A stretch of 17,885 nt of DNA from an uncultured Eubacterium sp. (GCA_934351445.1 CAKRIZ010000040.1:1-17885), one strand, 5' to 3'. Shown: positions 1 to 6,137, numbered from the stretch's first letter. Notes: generated by a model not told the origin, from the sequence alone. Numbers and translations are program-made.

Positions 1-97
1 AAGATCTCCGAAATACTTAGAATTGAATATAGAATCCAGATATATGAATCGATTGCTTTGCTATAAGTATAGCATCTCCGTTTATATTGTGCAATTA
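1..97. repeat. 97-bp direct repeat, left copy (R1)
   Basis: Positions 1-97 match 2127-2223 with five differences, all within the last 25 bases. The repeat lies downstream of the 3' end of rpn copy A. Its twin likewise precedes a 3' rpn fragment, so repeat plus rpn 3' end looks like one tandem unit. It contains a small palindrome, GCTATA-AG-TATAGC. No coding potential is visible. The repeat may start before the window. Confidence 0.9.
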
Positions 98-120
98 AAA
101 AAGAGCTGTTACCAGCCCTT
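97..120 (-). terminator. intrinsic terminator after rpn copy A
   Basis: Read on the minus strand, AGGGCTG-GTAA-CAGCTCT (102-119, seven pairs including one G-U) is followed by a run of T from the A tract at 97-102. It lies 9 bases beyond the stop codon shared by the copy A short ORF, so that ORF would have a defined transcript end. Confidence 0.7.
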
Positions 121-128
121 CTCTTGCC

Positions 129-383
129 TTATTTCATTAACAACGTCTGCTCTGCCATTACTTTCTTAAACTCATCCACAGTCATTCCTGCCTTCTGTGC
201 TCCGCGTTCTACAGAAATATCGCCCTCCTGTACAAATGCTATGATTTCGCGCAAACGCCCTCGCTCTATACCCTGTTCTATTCCTCGCTCTATTCCTCGC
301 TCCATTCCCTGCTCCCACGCCTTGCTCCTTGCGGCTTCACGCTCCAGTTCTATCTGTCTCTCAAATGTGTAATCCAGTTGCAT
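129..383 (-). CDS. Orphan C-terminal Rpn short form in copy A
   Basis: An 84-codon ORF starts at ATG 383 (MQLDYTFERQ...) or three bases earlier at GTG 386. The Shine-Dalgarno GGAGG lies 11 or 8 bases upstream and survives although the 134-bp element inserted just beyond it. The product is a charged helical protein with four-residue G-[IM]-E-[RQ] repeats (about residues 22-41) and a C-terminal helix-turn-helix-sized segment. It corresponds to the last 84 residues of the intact Rpn protein. In Enterobacteria, as I recall, rpn genes encode an internally initiated C-terminal product that restrains the nuclease; whether this applies here is inference. It has its own intrinsic terminator downstream. 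It could equally be a harmless remnant. Confidence 0.45.
   Translation of the reverse strand: MQLDYTFERQIELEREAARSKAWEQGMERGIERGIEQGIERGRLREIIAFVQEGDISVERGAQKAGMTVDEFKKVMAEQTLLMK
259..318 (-). repeat. five 12-bp coding tandem repeats in copy A
   Basis: Five adjacent 12-base units of the type CCTCGCTCTATT (plus strand) encode the four-residue G-[IM]-E-[RQ] motif. The intact copy has the same number of units, so the tract was present before the duplication. Such tracts can gain or lose units in frame by slippage. Confidence 0.85.
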
Positions 384-413
384 CACTTTCGTCACCTCCG
401 ACCGGTTTTCTCT

Positions 414-547
414 CGTAACTATTCAGCACAGCCCGAAGCATTTACTGCTGAGGGCGTAAGAATGTGATTCATGAGTGCAAAATCCCATCGGCGAAGCCGA
501 TTCTCATGGATTTTGCATCGTAACTGTGATGGTACTGAGCAGTTACG
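414..547. mobile_element. 134-bp MITE-like element with inverted ends
   Basis: The ends are inverted copies: CGTAACTATTCAGCAC at 414-429, against CGTAACTGCTCAGTAC read inward from 547. Inside is a nested hairpin: TGCAAAATCC/GGATTTTGCA (476-485 and 508-517) enclosing ATCGGC-GAA-GCCGAT (487-501). Comparison with copy B shows that this block replaces only a few bases of the rpn gene (copy B TTTTCTGTCAAGAAATC, copy A TTTTCTCT...AAATC), so it is an insertion. The 29 bases at 519-547 recur in inverse orientation at 17363-17391 with two mismatches. It has no transposase ORF, so it would be non-autonomous. No clear target duplication remains. Confidence 0.75.
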
Positions 548-1036
548 AAATCTTTTAAAACATCTTCCTGTATGCATTGGTCAATCGCCTGATTGATTGC
601 TTTTCCTAATTCTTCATATCCGTTTTCTTTGAAGTTTTCTCTGACAAGTTCTACAAAATGTGTATATTCCCGTAGTGTCGGGCACTTTTCCATGATATCT
701 GAATTGTTTCCTGCATTAATGTTGTAGACTTTACAGATGAGTTCAATCTGCGGATGATCTACTTGCCGCTCAAATGCATCGGACAGGCGCAGTTCATACT
801 GTTCCGGCGCCTGTTCCAAGCCATTGTAAAATACTACAAAATATGGCACTGGGATTTTCACCTGTGTACTTCCGTATATATTTTTGTTTCTGACCATCTC
901 ACGCATGATCTGCGAAAAGTAGAATACTCCGCAGCGGCATATTCGGACACAGCGTAGACTGATGCTCATAAATGCTCAGGTTCGCGTCTAACACAAATGA
1001 CGCATCGTTGCGGACTGATAACGAGAAGCCCTTATT

Positions 1037-1291
1037 CTACTTCAATAATAACGTCTGCTCTGCCATTACTTTCTGGAACTCATCCACAGTCATTCCTGCC
1101 TTCTGCGCGCCGCGTTCTACAGAAATATCGCCATCCTGTACAAATGCTATGATTTCGCGCAAACGCCCTCGCTCTATACCCTGTTCTATTCCTCGCTCTA
1201 TTCCTCGCTCCATTCCCTGCTCCCACGCCTTGCTCCTTGCGGCTTCACGCTCCAGTTCTATCTGTCTCTCAAATGTGTAATCCAGTTGCAT
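1037..1291 (-). CDS. Internally initiated C-terminal Rpn short form (copy B)
   Basis: In frame inside the rpn gene, ATG 1291 (M234 of the long protein) and GTG 1294 follow a perfect GGAGG at 1303-1307, with 11- and 8-base spacers. A ribosome site this strong inside a coding region suggests a second product of 84-85 residues: a charged helix, the four-residue repeats, and the C-terminal segment. As I recall, enterobacterial rpn genes make such a short form, which binds and inhibits the nuclease; extension to this family member is inference. Copy A keeps the same site and ORF despite losing its nuclease half. Confidence 0.45.
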   Translation of the reverse strand: MQLDYTFERQIELEREAARSKAWEQGMERGIERGIEQGIERGRLREIIAFVQDGDISVERGAQKAGMTVDEFQKVMAEQTLLLK

Positions 1292-1990
1292 CACTTTCGT
1301 CACCTCCGACCGATTTTCTGTCAAGAAATCCCTTAAAACATTTTCCTGTATACATTGGTCAATCGCCTGATCAATTGCTTTTCCTAATTCTTCATATCCG
1401 TTTTGCTTGAAGTTTTCTCTGACAAGTTCTACAAAATATGTATATTCCCGTAATGTCGGGCATTTTTCCATGATAGCCGCGTTATTCCCGGCGTTGATGT
1501 TGTAGACTTTACAGATGAGTTCGATCTGCGGATGATCTACTTGCCGCTCAAATGCATCGGACAGGCGCAGTTCATACTGCTCCGGTGCCTGTTCCATGCC
1601 ATTGTAAAATACCACAAAATATGGCACCGGAATTTTCACCTGCGTGCTCCCGTATATATTTTTGTTTCTGACCATCTCGCGTATGATCTGCGAAAAGTAG
1701 ATCATACTCCGCAGCGGCATATTTGGACACAGCGTAGACTGATGCTCATAAATGCTCAGGTTCGCATCTAACACGAATGATGCATCATTACGGACTGATA
1801 ACGAGAAGCCCTTATTCTCCAGCGGAACGATCTCAACCAGTTCCGGATCATCATAAGATGTTCCATTGATCGCGTTATAGATCTCCAATGCCCGCGACTT
1901 TTCCATCAATAGCATGCTGAACACATCGCTCTTGTATTCGCGATTGCCGCTGCCAGTCCTCTTTTTGTAATCTTTTGTTTCTCTACCCAT
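1037..1990 (-). CDS. Rpn family PD-(D/E)XK nuclease, intact copy B
   Basis: This 317-residue protein is full length for the Rpn (recombination-promoting nuclease, formerly 'putative transposase') family. These are DNA endonucleases with a PD-(D/E)XK fold, linked to RecA-independent recombination and, in some cases, phage defence. The core is visible as DASFVLDANLSIYEHQST at residues 69-86, with D75 and the E82-x-Q84 pair expected at the active site, followed by the conserved MPLR segment. The C-terminal third carries the G-[IM]-E-[RQ] repeats. ATG 1990 has AGGAGG seven bases upstream, inside a hairpin. The stop TAG at 1037-1039 is formed at the junction with copy A; copy A reads through to AAG-stop with a different last codon. 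No terminator was found between the copies, so transcription may run on into copy A. Confidence 0.85.
   Translation of the reverse strand: MGRETKDYKKRTGSGNREYKSDVFSMLLMEKSRALEIYNAINGTSYDDPELVEIVPLENKGFSLSVRNDASFVLDANLSIYEHQSTLCPNMPLRSMIYFSQIIREMVRNKNIYGSTQVKIPVPYFVVFYNGMEQAPEQYELRLSDAFERQVDHPQIELICKVYNINAGNNAAIMEKCPTLREYTYFVELVRENFKQNGYEELGKAIDQAIDQCIQENVLRDFLTENRSEVTKVMQLDYTFERQIELEREAARSKAWEQGMERGIERGIEQGIERGRLREIIAFVQDGDISVERGAQKAGMTVDEFQKVMAEQTLLLK
1167..1226 (-). repeat. five 12-bp coding tandem repeats in copy B
   Basis: Five contiguous 12-base units encode G-[IM]-E-[RQ] steps, matching those of copy A at 259-318. They lie in the part shared by the long product and the putative internal short product. 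In-frame slippage would change both proteins together. Confidence 0.85.
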
Positions 1991-1993
1991 ACC

Positions 1994-2026
1994 TGATCCT
2001 CCTGTAAAATTTATTCAGCAGGATCA
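1994..2026 (-). promoter_or_regulatory. RBS-sequestering hairpin upstream of rpn copy B
   Basis: TGATCCT-G-CTG and CAG-G-AGGATCA pair with a single internal G·G mismatch and an 11-base loop (10 of 11 positions paired). The downstream arm contains the AGGAGG ribosome site (1998-2003), seven bases before ATG 1990. A transcript covering the whole hairpin should therefore be poorly translated. One that starts inside the loop, or is unfolded, would be translated. Confidence 0.6.
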
Positions 2027-2126
2027 ACTATGGCTCACCCAAAAGCCAATAAACTTACAGATTCCATTTCACGTTCATGCGAGTTCTTGAAATCCTGCCC
2101 TTATCAATTGTTTGGAATGTAAAAGC

Positions 2127-2223
2127 AAGATCTCCGAAATACTTAGAATTGAATATAGAATCCAGATATATGAATCGATTGCTTTGCTATAAGTATAGCA
2201 TCTAAATTTATGTTATGCAATTA
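2127..2223. repeat. 97-bp direct repeat, right copy (R2)
   Basis: It matches 1-97 at 92 of 97 positions. It lies about 135 bp upstream of the intact rpn start and is followed after four bases by a fragment of an rpn 3' end, the same order as R1 plus copy A. This supports a former tandem array of rpn units. Confidence 0.9.
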
Positions 2224-2227
2224 GGAA

Positions 2228-2286
2228 ATCCACAGTCATTCCTGCCTTCTGCGCTCCGCGTTCTACAGAAATATCGCCATCCTGTA
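2228..2286 (-). pseudogene. 59-bp fragment of a third rpn copy
   Basis: The segment matches the 3' part of rpn copy B (starting near 1082) with one mismatch, covering the codons around VERGAQKAGMTVDEF. Both ends break off abruptly. It is too short to encode anything and is a scar of the tandem array. Confidence 0.85.
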
Positions 2287-2297
2287 ACGTGTACCCC

Positions 2298-2326
2298 TTG
2301 CAAATCCGTCCAGAATATGATATTTT
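2298..2326 (+). promoter_or_regulatory. putative promoter of queT
   Basis: TTGCAA (2298-2303), a 17-base spacer and TATTTT (2321-2326) form a weak sigma-A-type promoter. Transcription would start near 2333, giving a leader that contains the whole riboswitch. An alternative -10, TATGAT, overlaps at 2316-2321 but has no -35 at the right distance. Confidence 0.4.
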
Positions 2327-2358
2327 AAATGTCGTTGTGCAAAAGGCGCAGCAAAATA

Positions 2359-2401
2359 CGTCAGTTCGAGACCTTCCTGACGAAAAACAAAACTAAAGGA
2401 G
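2359..2401 (+). promoter_or_regulatory. preQ1-I riboswitch
   Basis: P1 is CGTCAG (2359-2364) with CTGACG (2377-2382), enclosing the loop TTCGAGACCTTC. An A-rich tail (2383-2397) follows and ends in AAGG (2396-2399), which can pair with CCTT of the loop (2372-2375) to form the H-type pseudoknot typical of preQ1 class I. AAGG is also the core of the AAAGGAG ribosome site (2395-2401) of queT, so binding of preQ1 should block translation initiation. The transporter downstream is the expected partner. Confidence 0.85.
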
Positions 2402-2409
2402 AACATCAT

Positions 2410-2925
2410 ATGAGAAACAAAAAGGTATTATTTCTGACCCAGGCTGCTGTGATCGCAGCCATTTACGTGGTGCTGACCATTTTTATCAGTGCCTTCAACC
2501 TGGCTTCCGGTGCCATTCAGGTAAGAATATCGGAAGCACTCACCATCCTGCCATTTTTTACCCCGGCAGCGATCCCCGGACTTGCAATCGGGTGTCTGCT
2601 CAGCAATCTGCTGACAGGGGCAGCGATCTATGATATCGTGTTTGGCAGTCTGGCTACCCTGCTCGGCGCACTTGGCACATATGCCCTGCGCAAACACCGA
2701 TTTTTGTGCACACTGCCACCGGTCATTGCCAATATGCTCATTATTCCGTTTGTACTGCGTTACGGATACGGTCTGGCGATGGAAGTGGGCGGATATGACG
2801 TTGCGATTCCTTTTTACATGCTGACGGTAGGAATCGGAGAAGTGATCTGCTGCTGCATTCTCGGCACTATTTTGTTAAACGCACTTGCACAGGTGCGGAA
2901 TGTAGTATTTAAAGCCGAAGCATAA
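2410..2925 (+). CDS. queT: QueT family queuosine-precursor transporter (ECF S component)
   Basis: This is the membrane substrate-binding (S) component of an energy-coupling factor transporter that imports a queuosine precursor such as preQ1, used to modify the wobble base of GUN-decoding tRNAs. The 171-residue protein is almost entirely hydrophobic, with about five or six membrane segments. It shows the family-typical start (TQAAVIAAIYVVLT) and the VRISEALTILPFFTPAAIPG region near residues 40-60. The start ATG at 2410 is chosen because AAAGGAG lies eight bases upstream; the longer frame from 2329 would run through the riboswitch. Regulation by preQ1 is read directly from the leader. The shared ECF energising module is not in this window. 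It is the only plus-strand gene here and is closed by a strong terminator. Confidence 0.92.
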   Translation: MRNKKVLFLTQAAVIAAIYVVLTIFISAFNLASGAIQVRISEALTILPFFTPAAIPGLAIGCLLSNLLTGAAIYDIVFGSLATLLGALGTYALRKHRFLCTLPPVIANMLIIPFVLRYGYGLAMEVGGYDVAIPFYMLTVGIGEVICCCILGTILLNALAQVRNVVFKAEA

Positions 2926-2942
2926 TACAATCAAATTTAAAA

Positions 2943-2970
2943 AATAGAGCGGCTGTACAGCCGCTCTATT
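2943..2970. terminator. bidirectional intrinsic terminator, queT / membrane protein
   Basis: A perfect 28-base palindrome (AATAGAGCGGCTG and its complement) has a T run after it on the plus strand and an A run before it, so it can end transcripts from both converging genes. Confidence 0.92.
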
Positions 2971-2984
2971 TTTGATTCCATTAT

Positions 2985-4400
2985 TTAGTTATATGCCAGA
3001 TCGTACACATACTGGATACCACCAGCTTTGTCGTCGTTGATTAAGAATCCGATCTGCGTACCATTGTAATACCACTCGCCATCTGTCGTGGTTCCGTTCC
3101 AGTTGAGGAGAAAATCTCCCTGTGTTGTAACGGAATTGCCATCGTCGTCCTGTACGAATCCGATGCCGGTACCGTTACCGCGCAGGATGAGATAACCCTG
3201 TTTTTGTCCGTCATGCAGTTCGTAGGCAACACTTGCGACCGGCGCCAGCGTCTGCTGTGAGCAGCTCAATGTGGTTTCCTGTCCATCTGCCAGCCGGATC
3301 TTGATCGTAGGTGTCAGATCTGGCAGATTGTGCTCGATCGGGTTGCTGCCAAAGCGCACGAGCGAACCACCCTGATACAATCCTGCATCCTGAAATACTG
3401 TATAATACGTCTGTTTATCACTATCACTCAGCTTCATGTCATAGATGACCTGTCCAAACATCTTCTCCAGATCCTCCGTCACGTATTCAGCGACCTCGGA
3501 ATCAGAGAATCCAAACTGGCTATAGCTGTATGTCAACTGAGCTGCCACGCGCTGCTGATAGTCCATCATCTTATTAATGAGGTTCACCTTGACATCAGCG
3601 CCTTCTACCGCCTGATCGGCAGAATCGTCATTTGCATCACTACCCGGTGTGCCTGCAGCGCCTGCCTGCGCGATCATCGCTTTCAGATCGGTGATCGCCT
3701 GCGGCTCATTAAAGCTATTATTGACCAGTTCACCTGCCGTGATGAGTTTTACATAGATATCATCAATCTGTTCATCACTGTATCCGGCAACATCTTCATC
3801 TGCCAGATTGATGCAATATGCATCGGAGATCTGACCATTGGCAGAAACCATCGCTGCCTCTGACTCCTCGCCAAGCACATTTTTATAATAATTGTAAAAG
3901 CTTGTCTGCAGTTCTACCTGATTTTTCGCATATGCGAGCACCAGGTTTCGATGCACATCTTCGCTGCTCTCCTGCGGACTGCCTGTCAAATAAGGCATAA
4001 CCTGAGGCACGATAAACCTGGCCGCTACCAACAGTGCGATGAGCACTGCTCCGATCCAGATATTTCTGTGCGTAATGATATGTACCTTTTTCTCGCCTTT
4101 CTTTGCAGTATGGTCTGCACCTGATCTGGCATGTTTGTCATCCGTCTTTTTCTGATCAGCAGATGGCGGCTGCCCTTCTGCCGCTGTCTTTTCCAGTTTC
4201 TCGACGAATTTCAAGCCATAGGAAGATACGAAAACCGGATTTCCGGCGACTTCCTTTAACACGATGCGGGCCTCTTCCGGCTTCGTAACATCGTGCTTAT
4301 CCATGATCTGTTTGATCTTTTTGAGATCCTTTGTTGCATTCAGGTATTCTGTTTCACTGTCGAACTCCAGATCTCCCAGCTTCCATTTTTTCTCTGCCAT
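2985..4400 (-). CDS. Single-pass membrane protein of unknown function
   Basis: I do not recognise a family. The 471-residue protein has a cytoplasmic N-terminal part (about residues 1-108) with a charged, helical first 75 residues and a Lys/Asp-rich linker. One membrane helix lies at about 114-134 (IWIGAVLIALLVAARFIV), followed by an external region of about 335 residues. The C-terminal end is rich in Trp, Gly, Asn and Tyr (LNWNGTTTDGEWYYNGTQIG), resembling a beta-rich domain. ATG 4400 is preferred over GTG 4409 because AGGAG lies eight bases before it. It follows the anti-sigma gene by 86 bases with its own likely promoter and a palindrome. It may belong to the sigma regulon or act as a partner in envelope sensing; this is inference from position only. 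Confidence 0.8.
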   Translation of the reverse strand: MAEKKWKLGDLEFDSETEYLNATKDLKKIKQIMDKHDVTKPEEARIVLKEVAGNPVFVSSYGLKFVEKLEKTAAEGQPPSADQKKTDDKHARSGADHTAKKGEKKVHIITHRNIWIGAVLIALLVAARFIVPQVMPYLTGSPQESSEDVHRNLVLAYAKNQVELQTSFYNYYKNVLGEESEAAMVSANGQISDAYCINLADEDVAGYSDEQIDDIYVKLITAGELVNNSFNEPQAITDLKAMIAQAGAAGTPGSDANDDSADQAVEGADVKVNLINKMMDYQQRVAAQLTYSYSQFGFSDSEVAEYVTEDLEKMFGQVIYDMKLSDSDKQTYYTVFQDAGLYQGGSLVRFGSNPIEHNLPDLTPTIKIRLADGQETTLSCSQQTLAPVASVAYELHDGQKQGYLILRGNGTGIGFVQDDDGNSVTTQGDFLLNWNGTTTDGEWYYNGTQIGFLINDDKAGGIQYVYDLAYN

Positions 4401-4416
4401 GTTACTCACTCCTACT

Positions 4417-4462
4417 TTCGGTTATCTTTTTTCATCATAACCGAAGCGTGGGCATACTGCAA
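4417..4462 (-). promoter_or_regulatory. promoter with overlapping palindrome before membrane protein gene
   Basis: On the minus strand TTGCAG (4457-4462), a 17-base spacer and TATGAT (4434-4439) make a plausible promoter. The perfect inverted repeat TTCGGTTAT-N11-ATAACCGAA (4417-4445) covers the -10 and the expected start site, the place for a repressor operator. As RNA it would fold only if transcription comes from the upstream anti-sigma gene; it lacks a T run, so it is not a terminator. Confidence 0.45.
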
Positions 4463-4486
4463 GGGTATCACACAAATTTTGACCGG

Positions 4487-5380
4487 TCATTCCTCTGCAG
4501 ACCAGATATCAGCCGGCAGCTCAAAGCTCACGCAGCCCATAGACATCGGTGCGACATCACCTTCATTAAAGCAGATCACGAGTGTTCCCCTGTCTGTAAT
4601 ATAGAAGCTCTGATCCGCTGCGATCCGGTCAAAGTTCCATTCCTCTACCTCCGGATCATCGAGCCAGTACTGTTTATTCTCGTCTGCTGCCATCTGCTCA
4701 CGCATCTGACGCTTGATCTCCTCGCTGATCGTCTGTATATAGCTGTCATCGGTAAATAGGTCTGCCAATGACACTTCTTTTCCAGTCTGGCGGTCAATCG
4801 TATAATAATAATCCTGCTCGTATCCGCTGCCCTGCACTTCCATACTCCATACTTTCAGGCAAAAATAGCGATCCGTGTCTGTCACTACCTCATGCCCGAC
4901 ATGAATGCTGTCCACGCCCTGCATATCCGGATCACTGCGCAGCGCATCCTCAAACTCTGCGATAATCTGATCCGTCATCTGTCCTACTGTAGCATTGATA
5001 TGTTCTGCCGATTGCTGCAGTTGCTCCTTCACAGAATCGTCTGCCTGATCCTGTGGTTTGACCTTTACCTGAGGTACAGATATATCTGCCTCATGGTGTC
5101 CCTCCTCCACCTGATAATCGCGCCATACAACGACTTTTACGATGGTTCGCAGCACTGGCACCTTCTCCCATGCATATGCCACAGATGGACTCAGATTAGG
5201 CAGTGCAATCACAATAGCGGCTGCTGCCGCTGCGACTCCTGCGATGATGCGTCCCATATGCTGCTTTTTATTAGATTTCTGTTTCATTGGTATGACCTTG
5301 GCTGTGACAGGCTGTGCCGCCTCTGCGACCCATTGTTCATCAAGCTGGCCAACTGCTTCAAATAATTGTTCTGATGTCAT
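4487..5380 (-). CDS. RsiV-like transmembrane anti-sigma factor (DUF3298)
   Basis: This is a membrane anchor that holds the partner ECF sigma factor inactive until an outside signal triggers proteolysis. The 297 residues comprise a cytoplasmic segment (1-43), one membrane helix (about 44-62) and an external domain. The C-terminal part (about 195-292) has the features of DUF3298 (DRQTGKEVSLADLF ... FYITDRGTLVICFNEGDVAPMSMG ... FELP), as in Bacillus RsiV, the lysozyme-responsive anti-SigV protein. Just after the membrane helix is A68-Y69-A70, a signal-peptidase-type AXA site, which matches the RsiV mode of activation. The start ATG 5380 overlaps the sigma stop by four bases (ATGA) and has GGAGG seven bases upstream, so the two genes are translationally coupled. 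The ligand here is unknown; lysozyme is only one possibility. Confidence 0.85.
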   Translation of the reverse strand: MTSEQLFEAVGQLDEQWVAEAAQPVTAKVIPMKQKSNKKQHMGRIIAGVAAAAAAIVIALPNLSPSVAYAWEKVPVLRTIVKVVVWRDYQVEEGHHEADISVPQVKVKPQDQADDSVKEQLQQSAEHINATVGQMTDQIIAEFEDALRSDPDMQGVDSIHVGHEVVTDTDRYFCLKVWSMEVQGSGYEQDYYYTIDRQTGKEVSLADLFTDDSYIQTISEEIKRQMREQMAADENKQYWLDDPEVEEWNFDRIAADQSFYITDRGTLVICFNEGDVAPMSMGCVSFELPADIWSAEE

Positions 5381-5937
5381 ACATACACCTCCTCCCTGAT
5401 GAGAATCTGCTGCAGTTTCTTTCTCGTGCGGAACATGGTTGTCTTGACCTTACTCTCGCTGCATCCGAGATGAGCCGCCACTTCTGCTACAGAATCCATA
5501 TAGAAATATCTCCTCACAAACATCATGCGTTCCTCCTTGGGCAGATCCCGTACAAAGTCATTGATGATCTGTCCGAGAAGATTCTGTTCACAGGATTTTT
5601 CCGGAGTCGCATCAGATGCAAGACATTCCTGTAATTCATCGATACATACTGCCACGCGGTCTGCCTCGCGCTTTTTCTGGTGTGCGCGCCGGTAGCGGTT
5701 GAGTGACAGATTGCGCGTGATCTTTGCCAGATAAGCACCTAAATGATTCGGTATCGTAGGTGGTATCGTCCGCCATGCCTGAAACCATGTATCATTCACA
5801 CATTCTGCTGCCGCGCCCTCGTCCCGCAAGATCCGATAGGCAATTGTATGACAATAGGCACCATACGTCTCTTCCGTCTTGCGCACAGCTTCCTCATCCC
5901 TTGCCAAATATAAATCCAGTATTTCCTGCTCTGACAT
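5377..5937 (-). CDS. ECF-type RNA polymerase sigma factor
   Basis: The 186-residue protein directs RNA polymerase to stress promoters. Region 2 spans roughly residues 10-82 (with DTWFQAWRTIP and the AYLAKITRNLSLNRYRR segment). A short linker follows, and region 4 lies at about 127-178 with the helix-turn-helix MDSVAEVAAHLGCSESKVKT. The length is normal for an ECF factor. The reading frame is open to 6078, but ATG 5937 is chosen because AGGAGG lies six bases upstream and the protein then begins with the usual short acidic N terminus. It is followed at once by an RsiV-like anti-sigma gene, so it should act in an envelope or cell-wall stress response. A SigV-like role is inferred from the partner and not from the sigma sequence itself. 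Confidence 0.92.
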   Translation of the reverse strand: MSEQEILDLYLARDEEAVRKTEETYGAYCHTIAYRILRDEGAAAECVNDTWFQAWRTIPPTIPNHLGAYLAKITRNLSLNRYRRAHQKKREADRVAVCIDELQECLASDATPEKSCEQNLLGQIINDFVRDLPKEERMMFVRRYFYMDSVAEVAAHLGCSESKVKTTMFRTRKKLQQILIREEVYV

Positions 5938-5993
5938 ACTACTCCTCCTGATGTCTCCTGTTTTTCTTCTGTATATGCGCATCCTTGCGCAGC

Positions 5994-6021
5994 ATTTTAT
6001 TTCACAGGAATCTCTTACCAA
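5994..6021 (-). promoter_or_regulatory. possible promoter of the sigma/anti-sigma operon
   Basis: TTGGTA (6016-6021), a 16-base spacer and TAAAAT (5994-5999) lie directly after the tRNA terminator. The match is modest. No classic autoregulatory ECF promoter (AAC ... CGT type) was recognised in the interval. Confidence 0.3.
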
Positions 6022-6023
6022 GT

Positions 6024-6057
6024 AAAAAAGGATGGAGTTCATTGTCGTCTCCATCCT
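6024..6057 (-). terminator. intrinsic terminator of the tRNA-Pro pair
   Basis: On the minus strand AGGATGGAG and CTCCATCCT (nine pairs, 11-base loop) are followed by a T run. It separates the tRNA transcript from the sigma operon. Confidence 0.88.
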
Positions 6058-6137
6058 AAATGACACTGTTTCTCCCATCTGGTTACTGTAAAAATGAATG
6101 AAAAAATCTGCGACTTTACATCACAGATTTTCAAAAG

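Larger units (their letters stand above)
129..1038 (-). pseudogene. Rpn-family nuclease gene, broken copy A
   Basis: This is a diverged duplicate of the intact gene at 1037-1990. It lacks the first 58 or so codons; homology starts at the codons for N59-K60 of copy B. A 2-base deletion near 917-925 shifts the frame (copy A GTAGAATACT against copy B GTAGATCATACT). A 134-bp element at 414-547 splits the rest. The remaining open stretch, 469-955, encodes the central part of the domain and ends inside the element with about 20 residues of element-derived tail. The catalytic E-x-Q region lies upstream of the frameshift, so a working nuclease cannot be made. The C-terminal part (129-395) is still open and is listed separately. 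Confidence 0.85.

Noticed and set aside
124..1280. Two plus-strand frames with a repeated Ser-Ile-Pro-Arg peptide, at 124-372 and 972-1280
   Set aside because: They are the antisense reading of the 12-base coding repeats in rpn copies A and B.
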